64,000 bases of DNA from Dethiosulfovibrio salsuginis (GTDB taxonomy: Bacteria; Synergistota; Synergistia; Synergistales; Dethiosulfovibrionaceae), in contig NZ_FXBB01000001.1 in the NCBI RefSeq assembly GCF_900177735.1, forward strand, positions 124,001 to 188,000, read 5' to 3'. Position 1 is the first letter of the stretch. Each line of letters opens with the position of its first letter. The notes beneath the pieces were generated by a model. It did no database searches and was not told the DNA's origin. It worked only from the letters and a program-made list of their open reading frames with translations. The translations under genes and the position numbers were made by a program. Positions 44,880 through 53,800 of the stretch are shown one piece after another.

Positions 44880-46665
44880 TCGATTCGCCTCCTGTAGGGA
44901 CAAGTCTGGCGATCTCTTCCTTCATCTCCCTCTCCAGATCGTCAATCTGGGTGAGAGATTCCTCGGCGACAAGCCCCATTCTGGCAATTTTTTCCCGAAC
45001 AGGAAGGTTGAAGAGCTCGTTTATGGGAGCACCGTTCTTGAGAGCCTCCATGCCGTAGTGATGGAACATAAGTATAGTCGACAGCATCTTGAACTGCTTC
45101 TGCATAGAGGTATAGGTATCGGTCTCGTGGAAAGCGTTTTGGTGCAGGAAGTCCTCTCTGAGGGACTTGGCCGTCTCCAAAATCATTCTCTCGTTTTTGG
45201 AAAGGGCGTCTACCCCTACCAACCTCACTACCTCTCTAAGCTTATCCTCCTCCTCAAGCAGGCTCATACCCTCGACTCTTGTATGGGTCCACTCATCGTC
45301 AAACTGGCTATCCCAATATTCATCCAGTTTGTTTGCGTAAAGAGAATAGCTCTGAAGCCAGTTGATGGCGGGGAAGTGCCGCTGATAAGCCAGCTGAGCG
45401 TCCAATCCCCAGAAAACCTTGGTAACCCTAAGGGTGTTCTGGGTAACAGGCTCGGAAAGGTCTCCTCCTGGAGGAGATACCGCTCCTATAACCGATACGG
45501 AGCCCTCAAGCTCTTCCTTACCGTGGCAGATAGCACGACCGGCTCTTTCGTAGAAAGAGGCCAATCTGGTACCGAGATAGGCGGGATAGCCCTCTTCACC
45601 GGGCATTTCCTCAAGGCGACCGGACATCTCTCTGAGAGCCTCCGCCCAACGGCTGGTCGAATCGGCCATAAGGGCTACAGAGTAGCCCATATCCCGGTAG
45701 TATTCCGCCATGGTGATACCGGTGTAAATACTGGCCTCTCGAGCGGCCACAGGCATGTTGGATGTATTGGCCAGCAGAACGGTCCTCTTCATCAGAGGCT
45801 CGCCGGAACGGGGATCCTCAAGATGGGGGAACTCCAGGAGGACGTCGGTCATCTCGTTGCCTCTCTCGCCGCAACCTATGTAGACGACTATCTGAGCCTC
45901 CGCCCACTTGGCTAACTGGTGCTGTATAACCGTCTTTCCCGAACCGAAAGGACCGGGGACACAGGCGGTCCCTCCTTTTGCGATCGGGAAAAAAGTATCA
46001 ACTACCCTCTGTCCTGTGATAAGAGGGGTAACAGGAGGAAGCCGTTTAGCCACAGGACGAGGCTTTCTGACAGGCCACTTCTGGGCCATTTTAACGTCTA
46101 CAGAATTCCCTTTATCGTCGGTTATCACCGCTACGACATCGTTGACAGTGAAACTTCCTTTGGTTATTTTTTTTACTACTCCGGCGACACCGGGGGGGAC
46201 CATTATCTTATGTTCGACCAACACGGTCTCCTGAACTAAACCTAGGACGTCGCCGGTCGATACCTGATCCCCTTCTTTGGCTTTAGGCTCAAAATCCCAC
46301 TTTTTATCGTAGTCGAGAGCAGGAACGTCGATACCTTTAGCTATATAAGGGCTATTAGCGACGTCCTCTATACTCTTAAGCGGCCTCTGAACTCCATCGT
46401 AAAACTGCTCAATCAGACCAGGTCCTAGCTCGACGCTAAGGGGTTCCCCGGTGCTTACGACAGGCTCTCCAGGCATCAGCCCGGAGGTTTCCTCGTAGGC
46501 CTGAATCGACGCAAACTCGCCTTTGAGCTCAATGATCTCACCGACAAGTCCAATTTCACCGATCCTAACCACGTCGTACATACTCGCACCGATCATTCCC
46601 TTTGCGACGACCAGAGGACCGGATATTCTTTCTATACTTCCCTTTATGACCTTATCCGTGGCCAC
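44869..46665 (-). CDS. atpA: V/A-type ATPase catalytic subunit A (operon 2)
   Basis: 598 residues. Beta-barrel N-terminus, non-homologous insert (about 115-205), P-loop GPFGSGKT at 238-245, [18 protein letters not shown] and [25 protein letters not shown] start with GGAGG upstream; the end overlaps subunit B by 11 bases. It has the same architecture as the 588-residue copy in operon 1 and is clearly alignable to it, but with many differences, so the two operons are old paralogues or one was acquired by transfer. Confidence 0.98.
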   Translation of the reverse strand: MATDKVIKGSIERISGPLVVAKGMIGASMYDVVRIGEIGLVGEIIELKGEFASIQAYEETSGLMPGEPVVSTGEPLSVELGPGLIEQFYDGVQRPLKSIEDVANSPYIAKGIDVPALDYDKKWDFEPKAKEGDQVSTGDVLGLVQETVLVEHKIMVPPGVAGVVKKITKGSFTVNDVVAVITDDKGNSVDVKMAQKWPVRKPRPVAKRLPPVTPLITGQRVVDTFFPIAKGGTACVPGPFGSGKTVIQHQLAKWAEAQIVVYIGCGERGNEMTDVLLEFPHLEDPRSGEPLMKRTVLLANTSNMPVAAREASIYTGITMAEYYRDMGYSVALMADSTSRWAEALREMSGRLEEMPGEEGYPAYLGTRLASFYERAGRAICHGKEELEGSVSVIGAVSPPGGDLSEPVTQNTLRVTKVFWGLDAQLAYQRHFPAINWLQSYSLYANKLDEYWDSQFDDEWTHTRVEGMSLLEEEDKLREVVRLVGVDALSKNERMILETAKSLREDFLHQNAFHETDTYTSMQKQFKMLSTILMFHHYGMEALKNGAPINELFNLPVREKIARMGLVAEESLTQIDDLEREMKEEIARLVPTGGESNVA

Positions 46666-46687
46666 TATGAATCGCCTCCAGACTTAA

Positions 46688-47023
46688 CTATTTTTCAGCA
46701 AAAATATCCATACCTACGGCGCGCTCCACGTTTTTGCGAATCGCAGAGAGTCCGACGTTGAGGGATCCCTTTATGCCTGGTATAGGTATAATGCTGGCAG
46801 AGTGCTCTTGGTTGAGCTCCGATATAAGCTCCTGATGTTCCAGAAAAAGAGCCTCTTCCACAAAGACCACGGCATAACCCTCTCTGGCCAATCTCTCCAG
46901 AATAGATTTCGCCTCTAGGAGATCACCGGTCACAGGGAACGGTCTTACTCCTACCGCCTGAAAGGGAAGTACCGTATCGTAATGTCCTACAGCTGCCATA
47001 GGACGGGATGAACTATCCGACAT
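46688..47023 (-). CDS. atpF: V/A-type ATPase subunit F (operon 2)
   Basis: Central-stalk regulator, 111 residues. The core YAVVFVEEALFLEHQELI corresponds to the conserved strand-helix of the family, and SIIPIPGIKGSLNVGLSAIRKNVERAVG to its C-terminal helix. ATG with AGGAGG upstream inside the end of subunit C (11-base overlap). Confidence 0.92.
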   Translation of the reverse strand: MSDSSSRPMAAVGHYDTVLPFQAVGVRPFPVTGDLLEAKSILERLAREGYAVVFVEEALFLEHQELISELNQEHSASIIPIPGIKGSLNVGLSAIRKNVERAVGMDIFAEK

Positions 47024-48026
47024 TACGAATCAACCTCCTTACCCTTTCTTTTTCCGATCCATTCGTCAGGGAAACAAGGATAACCCTGAGATTTTTGACC
47101 TCCATCTCCTTCATCCACAGATACCTCAAAAAGTTACGAGGATCGGAGGCTCCATACTTGGCTCCATCCAGGGTTTTAGTAACATAATCGTCCAAGATAG
47201 TGTCAAATACCATAAGAATCGAATCGAGATCGGCACTATCCTGAACTATACCGAAAACGGAGCCAGCATCGGAAAAGGATAAAAGTCGTCCCCAACTCTC
47301 AATTGGCTCCGATAGGACCGATATCATCCTATCGGCGGAGATCCATCCTCCTGGATGGAGAAACTTGGAGGAGTAGGAGGAGTCCGCCCCTATTCTGTGG
47401 AGACGGATCAAGGTCCTTATGTTCTCGGCGTCAAGTTTTCTTTTAAACCACATCTCGACGTCGGGCATAGAAAGGGCCTTTACCATCTTCCACATAGCCT
47501 CGAACAAGGTAGAGTCCAAAAGACACTCCACCTCAACCATATCACGGTTCTGTTCCCACAGAGACAGGGCCTGAGGTATAACCCTGCTAAGACCATAGGG
47601 CAGAAGGCGATATTCCTCGCTCTCCACCGCCATAACCAACGAATCGGTCTCTATGTTTCCAAGAGGCGTAAGCAGATCAAAGCGACGCTCTCCTCCCTGT
47701 TTTGAGAGGACAGAGCTTTTAATCAAAACCTTAACGTTGTGAAAATCGTAAGGCATTCGACAGATCTGCACTAACCCCTCATCAGGGGCAAATCGGCTAA
47801 CCTCGCTGTAAACGTGGTTTAGTTCCGACCCTAGAGCAGAGTCAAAATCCTCGTTTGACTTCATCTCCATAAGCCAAGGGGCGTAAACCGTCTCCCCAAG
47901 GACTTTTATGGCAGAGTCAAGACCATCGCTCTCTATTAATCTCTGGAAGAGGGCATCGTCAAGGAGCCGATTTTCCATCGCCCTCAGACGCGCGACCGAA
48001 TATCCATATCGTTCCGCCGGGGCCAT
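47013..48026 (-). CDS. atpC: V/A-type ATPase subunit C (operon 2)
   Basis: Socket subunit between central shaft and c-ring, 337 residues. N-terminal YGYSVARLRAMENRLLD motif, then MPYDFHNVKVLIKS and LDAENIRTLIRLHRIG, LRYLWMKEMEVKNLRVILV, all typical of repeats in this helical family. ATG with GGGCGGTGAG upstream. Same position relative to E and F as in operon 1. Confidence 0.95.
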   Translation of the reverse strand: MAPAERYGYSVARLRAMENRLLDDALFQRLIESDGLDSAIKVLGETVYAPWLMEMKSNEDFDSALGSELNHVYSEVSRFAPDEGLVQICRMPYDFHNVKVLIKSSVLSKQGGERRFDLLTPLGNIETDSLVMAVESEEYRLLPYGLSRVIPQALSLWEQNRDMVEVECLLDSTLFEAMWKMVKALSMPDVEMWFKRKLDAENIRTLIRLHRIGADSSYSSKFLHPGGWISADRMISVLSEPIESWGRLLSFSDAGSVFGIVQDSADLDSILMVFDTILDDYVTKTLDGAKYGASDPRNFLRYLWMKEMEVKNLRVILVSLTNGSEKERVRRLIRNVG

Positions 48027-48041
48027 TTACTCACCGCCCAA

Positions 48042-48626
48042 CTACTCAGAGAACAGCCGTTTTACAACGTCTGCCTCAAGATCGTCCCTTAGCCAGCGAA
48101 CCAACATCTCAAATGAAGCGTTCTCGCTGACGTTATCGTGGCTGAGGATAAAACCACCTGAGATAGGGGCTTTTACGTCGGACAAAGAGATATTTGTCTT
48201 ATGGCTTTCGTTATACTTTTTGAGCCAATCCTCAGTAATGTGTTTCTCTTTATGCCCTACGGTCAAAGATCCCTCCGAACCTGCTAGTGCGGAGCTATCC
48301 AACATGGCCTCCACGAAGGAAAGATACCTGTCCCCAGGGAGAGATGAGAGCTTCTCCAGGGCTCCTTTGTAAACCTCGTCTATAAGCTGCTGCCGGGCAC
48401 CTAGGTCGATCTTTTTGACGTCGAGATTTGCGACGATCTCCCTGCGTCTCAGAATCTCCGGCTCCTCGGCTTTAAACCGCTCTTCGTAGGAGGTCTTGAT
48501 CCTGTCTACCTCTAGATCGACCTCGGCAGCTATTTGGGCAGCTTGCTCTTTGGCTCGATCCAGAATCTTACGGGCCTCTGCACCAGCGTCAGCTTCGATT
48601 TTCTTCTTGATATCAGCAAGAGACAT
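48042..48626 (-). CDS. atpE: V/A-type ATPase subunit E (operon 2)
   Basis: Peripheral-stalk subunit, 194 residues: long N-terminal charged helix (ADIKKKIEADAGAEARKI ...) and a C-terminal globular domain containing ISGGFILSHDNVSENASFE, the typical end of E subunits. I chose ATG 48626 with GGAG eight bases upstream; GTG 48635 is in frame but sits on that site. Confidence 0.93.
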   Translation of the reverse strand: MSLADIKKKIEADAGAEARKILDRAKEQAAQIAAEVDLEVDRIKTSYEERFKAEEPEILRRREIVANLDVKKIDLGARQQLIDEVYKGALEKLSSLPGDRYLSFVEAMLDSSALAGSEGSLTVGHKEKHITEDWLKKYNESHKTNISLSDVKAPISGGFILSHDNVSENASFEMLVRWLRDDLEADVVKRLFSE

Positions 48627-48656
48627 GCCGCTCACTCCAACCCTTCGGCCACAGGC

Positions 48657-49133
48657 CTAGGAAATCCCGTTCAACAAAAGGATGCTGACCAGAAGGGCAA
48701 GAACTGCGTATGTCTCCACCATGGCGGGAAGTATGACGGCTTTTCCGGTCTCTTCAGGGCGCTTGGCTATCATCTGGATACAGGCAGCGGAGGTCTTCCC
48801 CTGAGCTATGCCGGAGAAATAACCAGCCACAGCGATCGGAAGGCAGGCAAAAAGCACACCGAGACCGTTAAGCCAGGTGATGGCCATCGTAGGCTCTCCA
48901 CCGATAAGGCCAGCTTTCAACATAGCGAAGAAAGCGATAAGAAGTCCGTAAATCCCCTGAGTTCCAGGAAGGGCCTGAAGCAGCAGCACCAGACCAAACT
49001 TACCGGGATCCTCGGTCATAACTCCCGCTCCCGACTCACCTGCGATACCGACGCCTATAGCCGACCCTGCGCCGGCAAACCCAGCAGCCAAAGCAGCACC
49101 TAGAATAGTTAACATTACACCAAGATGTTCCAT
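48657..49133 (-). CDS. atpK: V/A-type ATPase rotor subunit K, duplicated four-helix form (operon 2)
   Basis: 158 residues: two fused hairpins (about 1-75 and 84-158). The first hairpin has LPGTQG where the carboxylate would be (Leu55, Thr58, Gln59); the second has Gln111 (GIAQGK) and the single carboxylate Glu140 (AMVETYA). These correspond one to one to the Na+ ligands Leu61, Thr64, Gln65, Gln110 and Glu139 of Enterococcus hirae NtpK, so Na+ transport is likely. One carboxylate per four helices means a low ion/ATP ratio, as in pumping V-ATPases. ATG 49133 is preferred over GTG 49145, which overlaps the GAGGGGAG site. Confidence 0.95.
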   Translation of the reverse strand: MEHLGVMLTILGAALAAGFAGAGSAIGVGIAGESGAGVMTEDPGKFGLVLLLQALPGTQGIYGLLIAFFAMLKAGLIGGEPTMAITWLNGLGVLFACLPIAVAGYFSGIAQGKTSAACIQMIAKRPEETGKAVILPAMVETYAVLALLVSILLLNGIS

Positions 49134-49193
49134 AAAAAATAACACTCCCCTCGTAAAAGTAGAGATCCCCCTATAAGGAGGCTATCGGTGATT

Positions 49194-51191
49194 CTAACGC
49201 TCGCAACCATCCTCGGAGACTGCAACGTATTTAGTGTTATACCTGAGAGGCTCAAAAAGCCTGCCCCCTCCGGCATAAAACTTGCTGAAAAACTCGACGT
49301 ACTGGAGCCTCAAAGAGTGGACGAAAGCCCCTAATACGTTGACCGCGACGCTAAATAGATGGCCTCCCAGGAAAAGCACTATGGCGATAATCCACCCTAC
49401 ATAGGGAATGGATGATGAAAGACCAGCTAACATATTGATGATCATAGCGATAGCGGAGGTGGCCAACCCTAAGGCGAGCAACCTGCTGTAACTGAGGACA
49501 TCACCAAGATAGGAGGTCACGTTATAGAGACTCAACAACCCTGATATAGCCTTTTGGATAAATCCATCTTTGCTCCTACCTTGAGTAGCTATTAAAGTCG
49601 CCGCACCTGCAAAGGTGACCAGCTTTCCCAACCAGGAAATGGAGGGAACCTTTGTGGAAGCCCCAAGCAGGAGAAGGCCGGATAAAAAGACCATCCATCC
49701 CAGCTGATCGGCAAAAGCTCCCATGTAGTCCCCTTTTTTTAGACACTCCCTCATGGCGATAGCCATACCGAAGAAAATCTGAAAAACGCCAAACACAAGG
49801 GATATGCCGAGAAACGCCATAGGATCGTCCATAGGCACCAGCAATACGGGTATATCCTTAAGTGGCTTCAGAAAGCCTAAAAACGGAACGACATCCACCA
49901 TGTCTCCCATCCAGCTTCCGGTCAAAGCTCCGACCAACGTAGCTGCTATGCCGGAAAGGACAAACAGGGAAAAGAAGCTCTTGGCTCCTGATGGCATTTT
50001 CTTGTATTTTTTGAAAAAAAACAAAAAAAACGCCACCATGATAAGACCGTAACCGCCATCACCGAGACACATCCCGAAGAACAGGAAGAAAAAGGGAGCT
50101 AAGAGAGGCGTAGGGTCAGGTCCACCGTAAGTAGGAGCTCCGTAAAGCTTTGTCAAGGTCTCAAAGGGAAGAGACCACTCGGGATTGCTCAAAAGAGAGG
50201 GAGGATCATCCTCCTCGGAAGGTTCGGTAAAACGGAGCTCCGTCAATCCACCCCACCTAGACAGCGACTTTTTGACGTTCTGGATATCCGACTCTGGAAC
50301 CCAATACCGAAGCAAAGTAACCTCGTCGGTTCTCTCTCCCTGTTCTGAACTACGGAGCCTCTCCGACATAATCCCCCAGTAATCGCCGAGAACCCTTACG
50401 TCTGGGACCAAATCTCCAGCCCTATCGCCCATGTCCTTCTCGATGTCAGACACCTTGAGGATAAGGTCCTCTTTTAAGCCCGATAAGCGACTTATCTCCT
50501 CGGCGACCTCTAGGGAAAGATCCTCTGAAATATCGACTTTGCTGAACCCCATTCCAGCCGAAAGACGAAGGACCTCCGACTCTATCGATCTGAGACCGAC
50601 AAATACCACCGTAGCCTCTTTGTCTTTTTCCCCATAAGGAGCGACATAAAGCTCTAAGTCGGCGCCGAAAGCCTTATTCAGATCGCCTTTCCACTTACCG
50701 AGGCTGTCCACCGATAAAGTGCCTAAAGCCCCAAAAACCTGTTCCGTTCCGGAGGATATCAAACTAAGAGGATATGGAAGACCGTCCAGAGTCGACAAAA
50801 GGGCAAGATAACCATCGATTTTGCTTATCTCCGACCTTATCTCCACAAGCCTTCTCTCCAGACCTCGAATCTCCTCTGCCTTAGCGATTACATCGTAAGA
50901 GTCAGATAAACACTTCATCTCTTTCAGGGAAAACTCCGGCCTTTCACCGAAGGACCTGGCCATAGAGCCAACCGGGTCGATATAGTAAGGCTCTAAAATC
51001 CTCAGTAGATACCTAGCCTCGCTTATTTTTTCATCAAGATCGGCTATTCCCGGGAGAGAATCGGCTACCTCTCCGCTATCCTCAGGAACGAAAACCTCAC
51101 AACACCCAAGTTTTTGAAGCTCCGCTAGGACAGCGTCGACCACGGTATTATGCGCATAAAGCTCCAGCTTGCTAACACTAGCCACGCCCAT
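49194..51191 (-). CDS. atpI: V/A-type ATPase subunit I (operon 2)
   Basis: Stator/ion-channel subunit, 665 residues. Soluble coiled-coil half (1 to about 350) and a C-terminal half with about eight transmembrane helices, including APFFFLFFGMCLGDGGYG, LGDVLSYSRLLALGLATSAI and ending in LRLQYVEFFSKFYAGGGR, as usual. ATG overlaps the end of the upstream coiled-coil gene by 14 bases behind GAGGTGATGG. Confidence 0.97.
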   Translation of the reverse strand: MGVASVSKLELYAHNTVVDAVLAELQKLGCCEVFVPEDSGEVADSLPGIADLDEKISEARYLLRILEPYYIDPVGSMARSFGERPEFSLKEMKCLSDSYDVIAKAEEIRGLERRLVEIRSEISKIDGYLALLSTLDGLPYPLSLISSGTEQVFGALGTLSVDSLGKWKGDLNKAFGADLELYVAPYGEKDKEATVVFVGLRSIESEVLRLSAGMGFSKVDISEDLSLEVAEEISRLSGLKEDLILKVSDIEKDMGDRAGDLVPDVRVLGDYWGIMSERLRSSEQGERTDEVTLLRYWVPESDIQNVKKSLSRWGGLTELRFTEPSEEDDPPSLLSNPEWSLPFETLTKLYGAPTYGGPDPTPLLAPFFFLFFGMCLGDGGYGLIMVAFFLFFFKKYKKMPSGAKSFFSLFVLSGIAATLVGALTGSWMGDMVDVVPFLGFLKPLKDIPVLLVPMDDPMAFLGISLVFGVFQIFFGMAIAMRECLKKGDYMGAFADQLGWMVFLSGLLLLGASTKVPSISWLGKLVTFAGAATLIATQGRSKDGFIQKAISGLLSLYNVTSYLGDVLSYSRLLALGLATSAIAMIINMLAGLSSSIPYVGWIIAIVLFLGGHLFSVAVNVLGAFVHSLRLQYVEFFSKFYAGGGRLFEPLRYNTKYVAVSEDGCER

Positions 51192-51504
51192 ATCGAGCCA
51201 TCACCTCTTCCGAAACCCAGGAGGACACCGAATCAAGTCCTTTTTTGTTGGACTCTATAAAGCGTTGAGCCTCTTCGTGTCCTTCTGCAACTATAGAGTC
51301 AGCCTTCTTTTCTGCCTCCGCCTCAACCTCTACTAACCGTTTTTTGAAGCCTTTGAAAGCTTCCTGTTTTGACTCCTTCAGCCTCCGATCAGCATCGTCC
51401 TTAGCCTGGGAGATTATCTTCCCTGCCTCAGATCTGGCATCGGACACCTTATTCTTCGCCTGTGCCTCGACTTTTTTGATCTCTTCAGTGAGACTGGTTG
51501 CCAT
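51178..51504 (-). CDS. V/A-type ATPase peripheral-stalk subunit G/H (operon 2)
   Basis: 108 residues, almost entirely charged coiled coil with Ala-rich heptads (KKVEAQAKNKVSDARSEAG ... EAEKKADSIVAEGHEEAQRF). This composition and its position upstream of subunit I match the G/H (AhaH/NtpF) subunit that pairs with E. ATG with GGGAGGTGA upstream. First gene of operon 2; its promoter lies about 75 bases before it. Confidence 0.88.
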   Translation of the reverse strand: MATSLTEEIKKVEAQAKNKVSDARSEAGKIISQAKDDADRRLKESKQEAFKGFKKRLVEVEAEAEKKADSIVAEGHEEAQRFIESNKKGLDSVSSWVSEEVMARYGRG

Positions 51505-51579
51505 GCTGTCACCTCCCTTCGAGGAACAAAATCCGACAAAAGACCCTTACACAAAAGGTAAGGATCAAACTACTCTCCC

Positions 51580-51608
51580 ATTCTAGTGACCAAGAAAGAA
51601 CGTGTCAA
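51580..51608 (-). promoter_or_regulatory. Sigma70-type promoter of ATPase operon 2
   Basis: Minus-strand TTGACA (51603-51608), 17-base spacer, TAGAAT (51580-51585): consensus -35 and near-consensus -10, about 75 bases before the first ORF of the operon. By contrast operon 1 has no comparable promoter in view. Confidence 0.9.
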
Positions 51609-51656
51609 TCAACATAGAAAGAATCAATGTTTTTAAAAGAAAAAACCAGTTATAAA

Positions 51657-51694
51657 TTAATAAAAAGCCCCTCCCAATAACTGGAAGGGGCTTT
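51657..51694 (-). terminator. Terminator of tRNA-Gly
   Basis: Minus-strand stem AAAGCCCCTTCC with GGGAGGGGCTTT (one G-T pair), seven-base loop, followed by TTTTTATT. It lies ten bases after the tRNA 3' end. Confidence 0.92.
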
Positions 51695-51703
51695 AACGAT
51701 CTA

Positions 51704-51779
51704 TGGAGCGGACAACGGGATTCGAACCCGCGACCCTTAGCTTGGGAAGCTAATGCTCTACCAGCTGAGCTATGTCCGC
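51704..51779 (-). tRNA. tRNA-Gly (anticodon CCC)
   Basis: 76-base cloverleaf on the minus strand: acceptor GCGGACA / TGTCCGC, D-loop AGCTCAGCTGGTAGAGC, anticodon arm TTAGC-TTCCCAA-GCTAA (anticodon CCC, reads GGG), T-arm GCGGGTTCGAACCCGT with the invariant GTTCGA, and an encoded CCA. It has its own promoter and terminator. Confidence 0.97.
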
Positions 51780-51791
51780 TTGACGACGAAG

Positions 51792-51820
51792 ATTATAGCC
51801 CTTTGATGGGTTTTTGACAA
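51792..51820 (-). promoter_or_regulatory. Promoter of tRNA-Gly
   Basis: Minus-strand TTGTCA (51815-51820), 17-base spacer, perfect TATAAT (51792-51797), 12 bases before the mature tRNA. Strong promoter, as expected for a stable RNA, placed directly after the stop of the RlmD gene. Confidence 0.92.
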
Positions 51821-51830
51821 CCCCGTAAAC

Positions 51831-53168
51831 CTATCTCGTAAAGCGGACCACCGTCTCAACGTGACAGGTCTGAGGAAAAAGGTCAAAAGACCTTAACTCA
51901 CTGAAATTCCAGCCTGCTTTTATCAAGATAGCCGTATCTCGAGCTAAGGTCGCAGGATTACAGGACACGTAAACAAGCTTTGATGCCACGCTTTCGGTTA
52001 CGGCGGAGAGCACCTCGGGCGCACAGCCCGTCCTCGGAGGATCGACTACAACCACCTTCGGCTTCTCCTTTATCATCGCTTTTATTAACTCCTCCGCCTT
52101 TCCACAAAGAGAGTTTACGTTTTTTATTCCGTTGAAAGACATATTTTCCTCCAGCCTTTCGACGGAAGGACGCCACTCCTCCACCGCTAAAACGGATTTA
52201 GCGTTTTTAGACAGATAGGACGTAAGGGCACCGACTCCAGAATAAAGCTCTACCACCCTATCCTCTGGAGAAGCCGCCCATTCGGACGCCAGCTCAAAAA
52301 GATTTTCCGCTTGAAGGGTATTAACCTGAAAAAAAGCGGTCCCATCGTAACGGAAAGAAAAATCACCCAGTTTTTCCAATATTAAATTTCCACCCCAAGC
52401 GGGGAACGTCTCATCCCCTATTATACGATTAGTTTTTTTATCGTTTAAATTCCAAGAAAAGGATAAAAGTTTGTCTCTATATTTAGACTTTAGATAGCTA
52501 CCTACTTTATTCATTAGCTTTTTATTGAAATTAGATACTACTAACATCAAAAGCAATTCTTTATTTTCGTTTGATCTAGCGACTATATGCCTAAGGAATC
52601 CTGAGTTGTTTTTCTCGTTATAAAAAAAACCGGGGGAGGATAGTTCCTCCTGAAGGTCTCTCCTTATAGCGGAGTAGATACTATCGATCTCCGGTTTAAG
52701 CACGGGACATCGATCTACAGGGACGATTAAATGGCTATTAGCGCTAAAAAAGCCGATTCCCCCCTCTTTTCCCGCCCTTACTGGAAAAGAAGCTTTGTTC
52801 CTGTACTCCCATCTTCTCTCGCTAGGAACACAGATAACTTCAGCTACGTCGACTCCACCGATACGCTCCATAGTCGATTTTACCATGGCCTCTTTTAATG
52901 AAATCTGAAGACCATAACTTCCGTGTTGAATCTGACATCCTCCACAGCTACCGAACCAGGGACATTTAGGGGTAACTCTATCGTCGGAAGGGCTCTCTAT
53001 CTCCATCAGCCGAGCTCTTCCGTAGTTCTTTTTTTCCTGAATCATAGACACCAAAACCCTCTCTCCAGGGAGGGCACCGTCGACAAATATGACTTTACCC
53101 TCCTCGGAAAGAGCGACACCCTGTCCGGTGGAGTTTATGTCTCTAATTTTCAAAATAAGTTCTTTCAC
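51831..53168 (-). CDS. RlmD/RumA-like rRNA (uracil-5-)-methyltransferase
   Basis: SAM-dependent m5U methyltransferase with a [4Fe-4S] cluster; probable target 23S rRNA (U1939 type), although U747- or tRNA-type paralogues are hard to exclude. 445 residues. N-terminal TRAM domain (about 1-60), cluster cysteines Cys69, Cys75, Cys78 and Cys154, then SAM motif VVELYSGVGALTSYL, VVVDPPRTGC and catalytic cysteine in YVSCNPATLARD. GTG start with AGGAGG six bases upstream. Isolated between two terminators. Confidence 0.92.
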   Translation of the reverse strand: MKELILKIRDINSTGQGVALSEEGKVIFVDGALPGERVLVSMIQEKKNYGRARLMEIESPSDDRVTPKCPWFGSCGGCQIQHGSYGLQISLKEAMVKSTMERIGGVDVAEVICVPSERRWEYRNKASFPVRAGKEGGIGFFSANSHLIVPVDRCPVLKPEIDSIYSAIRRDLQEELSSPGFFYNEKNNSGFLRHIVARSNENKELLLMLVVSNFNKKLMNKVGSYLKSKYRDKLLSFSWNLNDKKTNRIIGDETFPAWGGNLILEKLGDFSFRYDGTAFFQVNTLQAENLFELASEWAASPEDRVVELYSGVGALTSYLSKNAKSVLAVEEWRPSVERLEENMSFNGIKNVNSLCGKAEELIKAMIKEKPKVVVVDPPRTGCAPEVLSAVTESVASKLVYVSCNPATLARDTAILIKAGWNFSELRSFDLFPQTCHVETVVRFTR

Positions 53169-53180
53169 ATTAAGCCTCCT

Positions 53181-53220
53181 AAAAAAGATTTGCCGAGGCT
53201 ATTTTAGCCCCGGCAAATCT
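53181..53220 (-). terminator. Intrinsic terminator after korC
   Basis: Sixteen-pair stem (53186-53201 with 53205-53220, AGATTTGCCG outer arm, one G-T pair), three-base loop, then TTTTTT on the minus strand. It starts ten bases past the stop of the gamma subunit gene and ends the long acpS-korC operon. Confidence 0.95.
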
Positions 53221-53230
53221 CAACGGCAAT

Positions 53231-53800
53231 CTAAAAGTGCAGCCACTGACTGTTTTTAAATACCTTGTAACCTTCGTCAAAGGCTTTGGAGTTCATCTCT
53301 TCGGTCCCTTTAGGGACTCTGGCGAGAACAGCCTTTTTCAAGGCCGACGGCTCCACTACCTTCTCAAGCTCTAAAACCCTGGCTACCATGCCTATAGAGA
53401 CCATGTTGGTGACCAGTTCCCGTCCTATTACATCTCTAGCGGTCCTGACGATAGGAAGGTGATATATGTTGGCATCTATGTTGGGAATCTCTTTGACGTA
53501 GAAGTCGTCGATTATAAGCCTTCCGCCAGGCTTGATTTCTGAGGCATATTTCTCACAGGCCTGAGAGGTAAGGATTATCTGAAGGTCTGGCTTTACAGGC
53601 ATAGGGTAGTCGATAGGCTCTCCAGAGATAACGACCTCGGCCTTAGAGCTTCCGCCTCTTGCCTCAGGACCGTAACTCTGGGTCTGTACGGCGAAAAGAC
53701 CGTCGGAATAAAGAGCCGCTGCTTCTCCGACTATAACCGATGCGAGAATGACTCCCTGGCCTCCGGAGCCAGCAAAACGGACCTCAAAACGCTCGCTCAT
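53231..53800 (-). CDS. korC: 2-oxoacid:ferredoxin oxidoreductase, gamma subunit
   Basis: 189 residues, pyruvate/ketoisovalerate oxidoreductase gamma domain: RFAGSGGQGVILASVIVGEAA at the N-terminus, SYGPEARGGSSKAEVVIS, and DFYVKEIPNIDANIYHLPIV. Completes the four-subunit enzyme with the three genes upstream. The ATG overlaps the stop of the beta gene by one base (TAATG). The substrate (2-oxoglutarate or another 2-oxoacid) cannot be fixed from this subunit. Confidence 0.93.
   Translation of the reverse strand: MSERFEVRFAGSGGQGVILASVIVGEAAALYSDGLFAVQTQSYGPEARGGSSKAEVVISGEPIDYPMPVKPDLQIILTSQACEKYASEIKPGGRLIIDDFYVKEIPNIDANIYHLPIVRTARDVIGRELVTNMVSIGMVARVLELEKVVEPSALKKAVLARVPKGTEEMNSKAFDEGYKVFKNSQWLHF

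Noticed and set aside
45058-45915. Plus-strand open frame of 285 codons opposite the operon 2 subunit A gene
   Set aside because: Antisense to a strongly conserved gene, low-complexity basic composition, no family resemblance.
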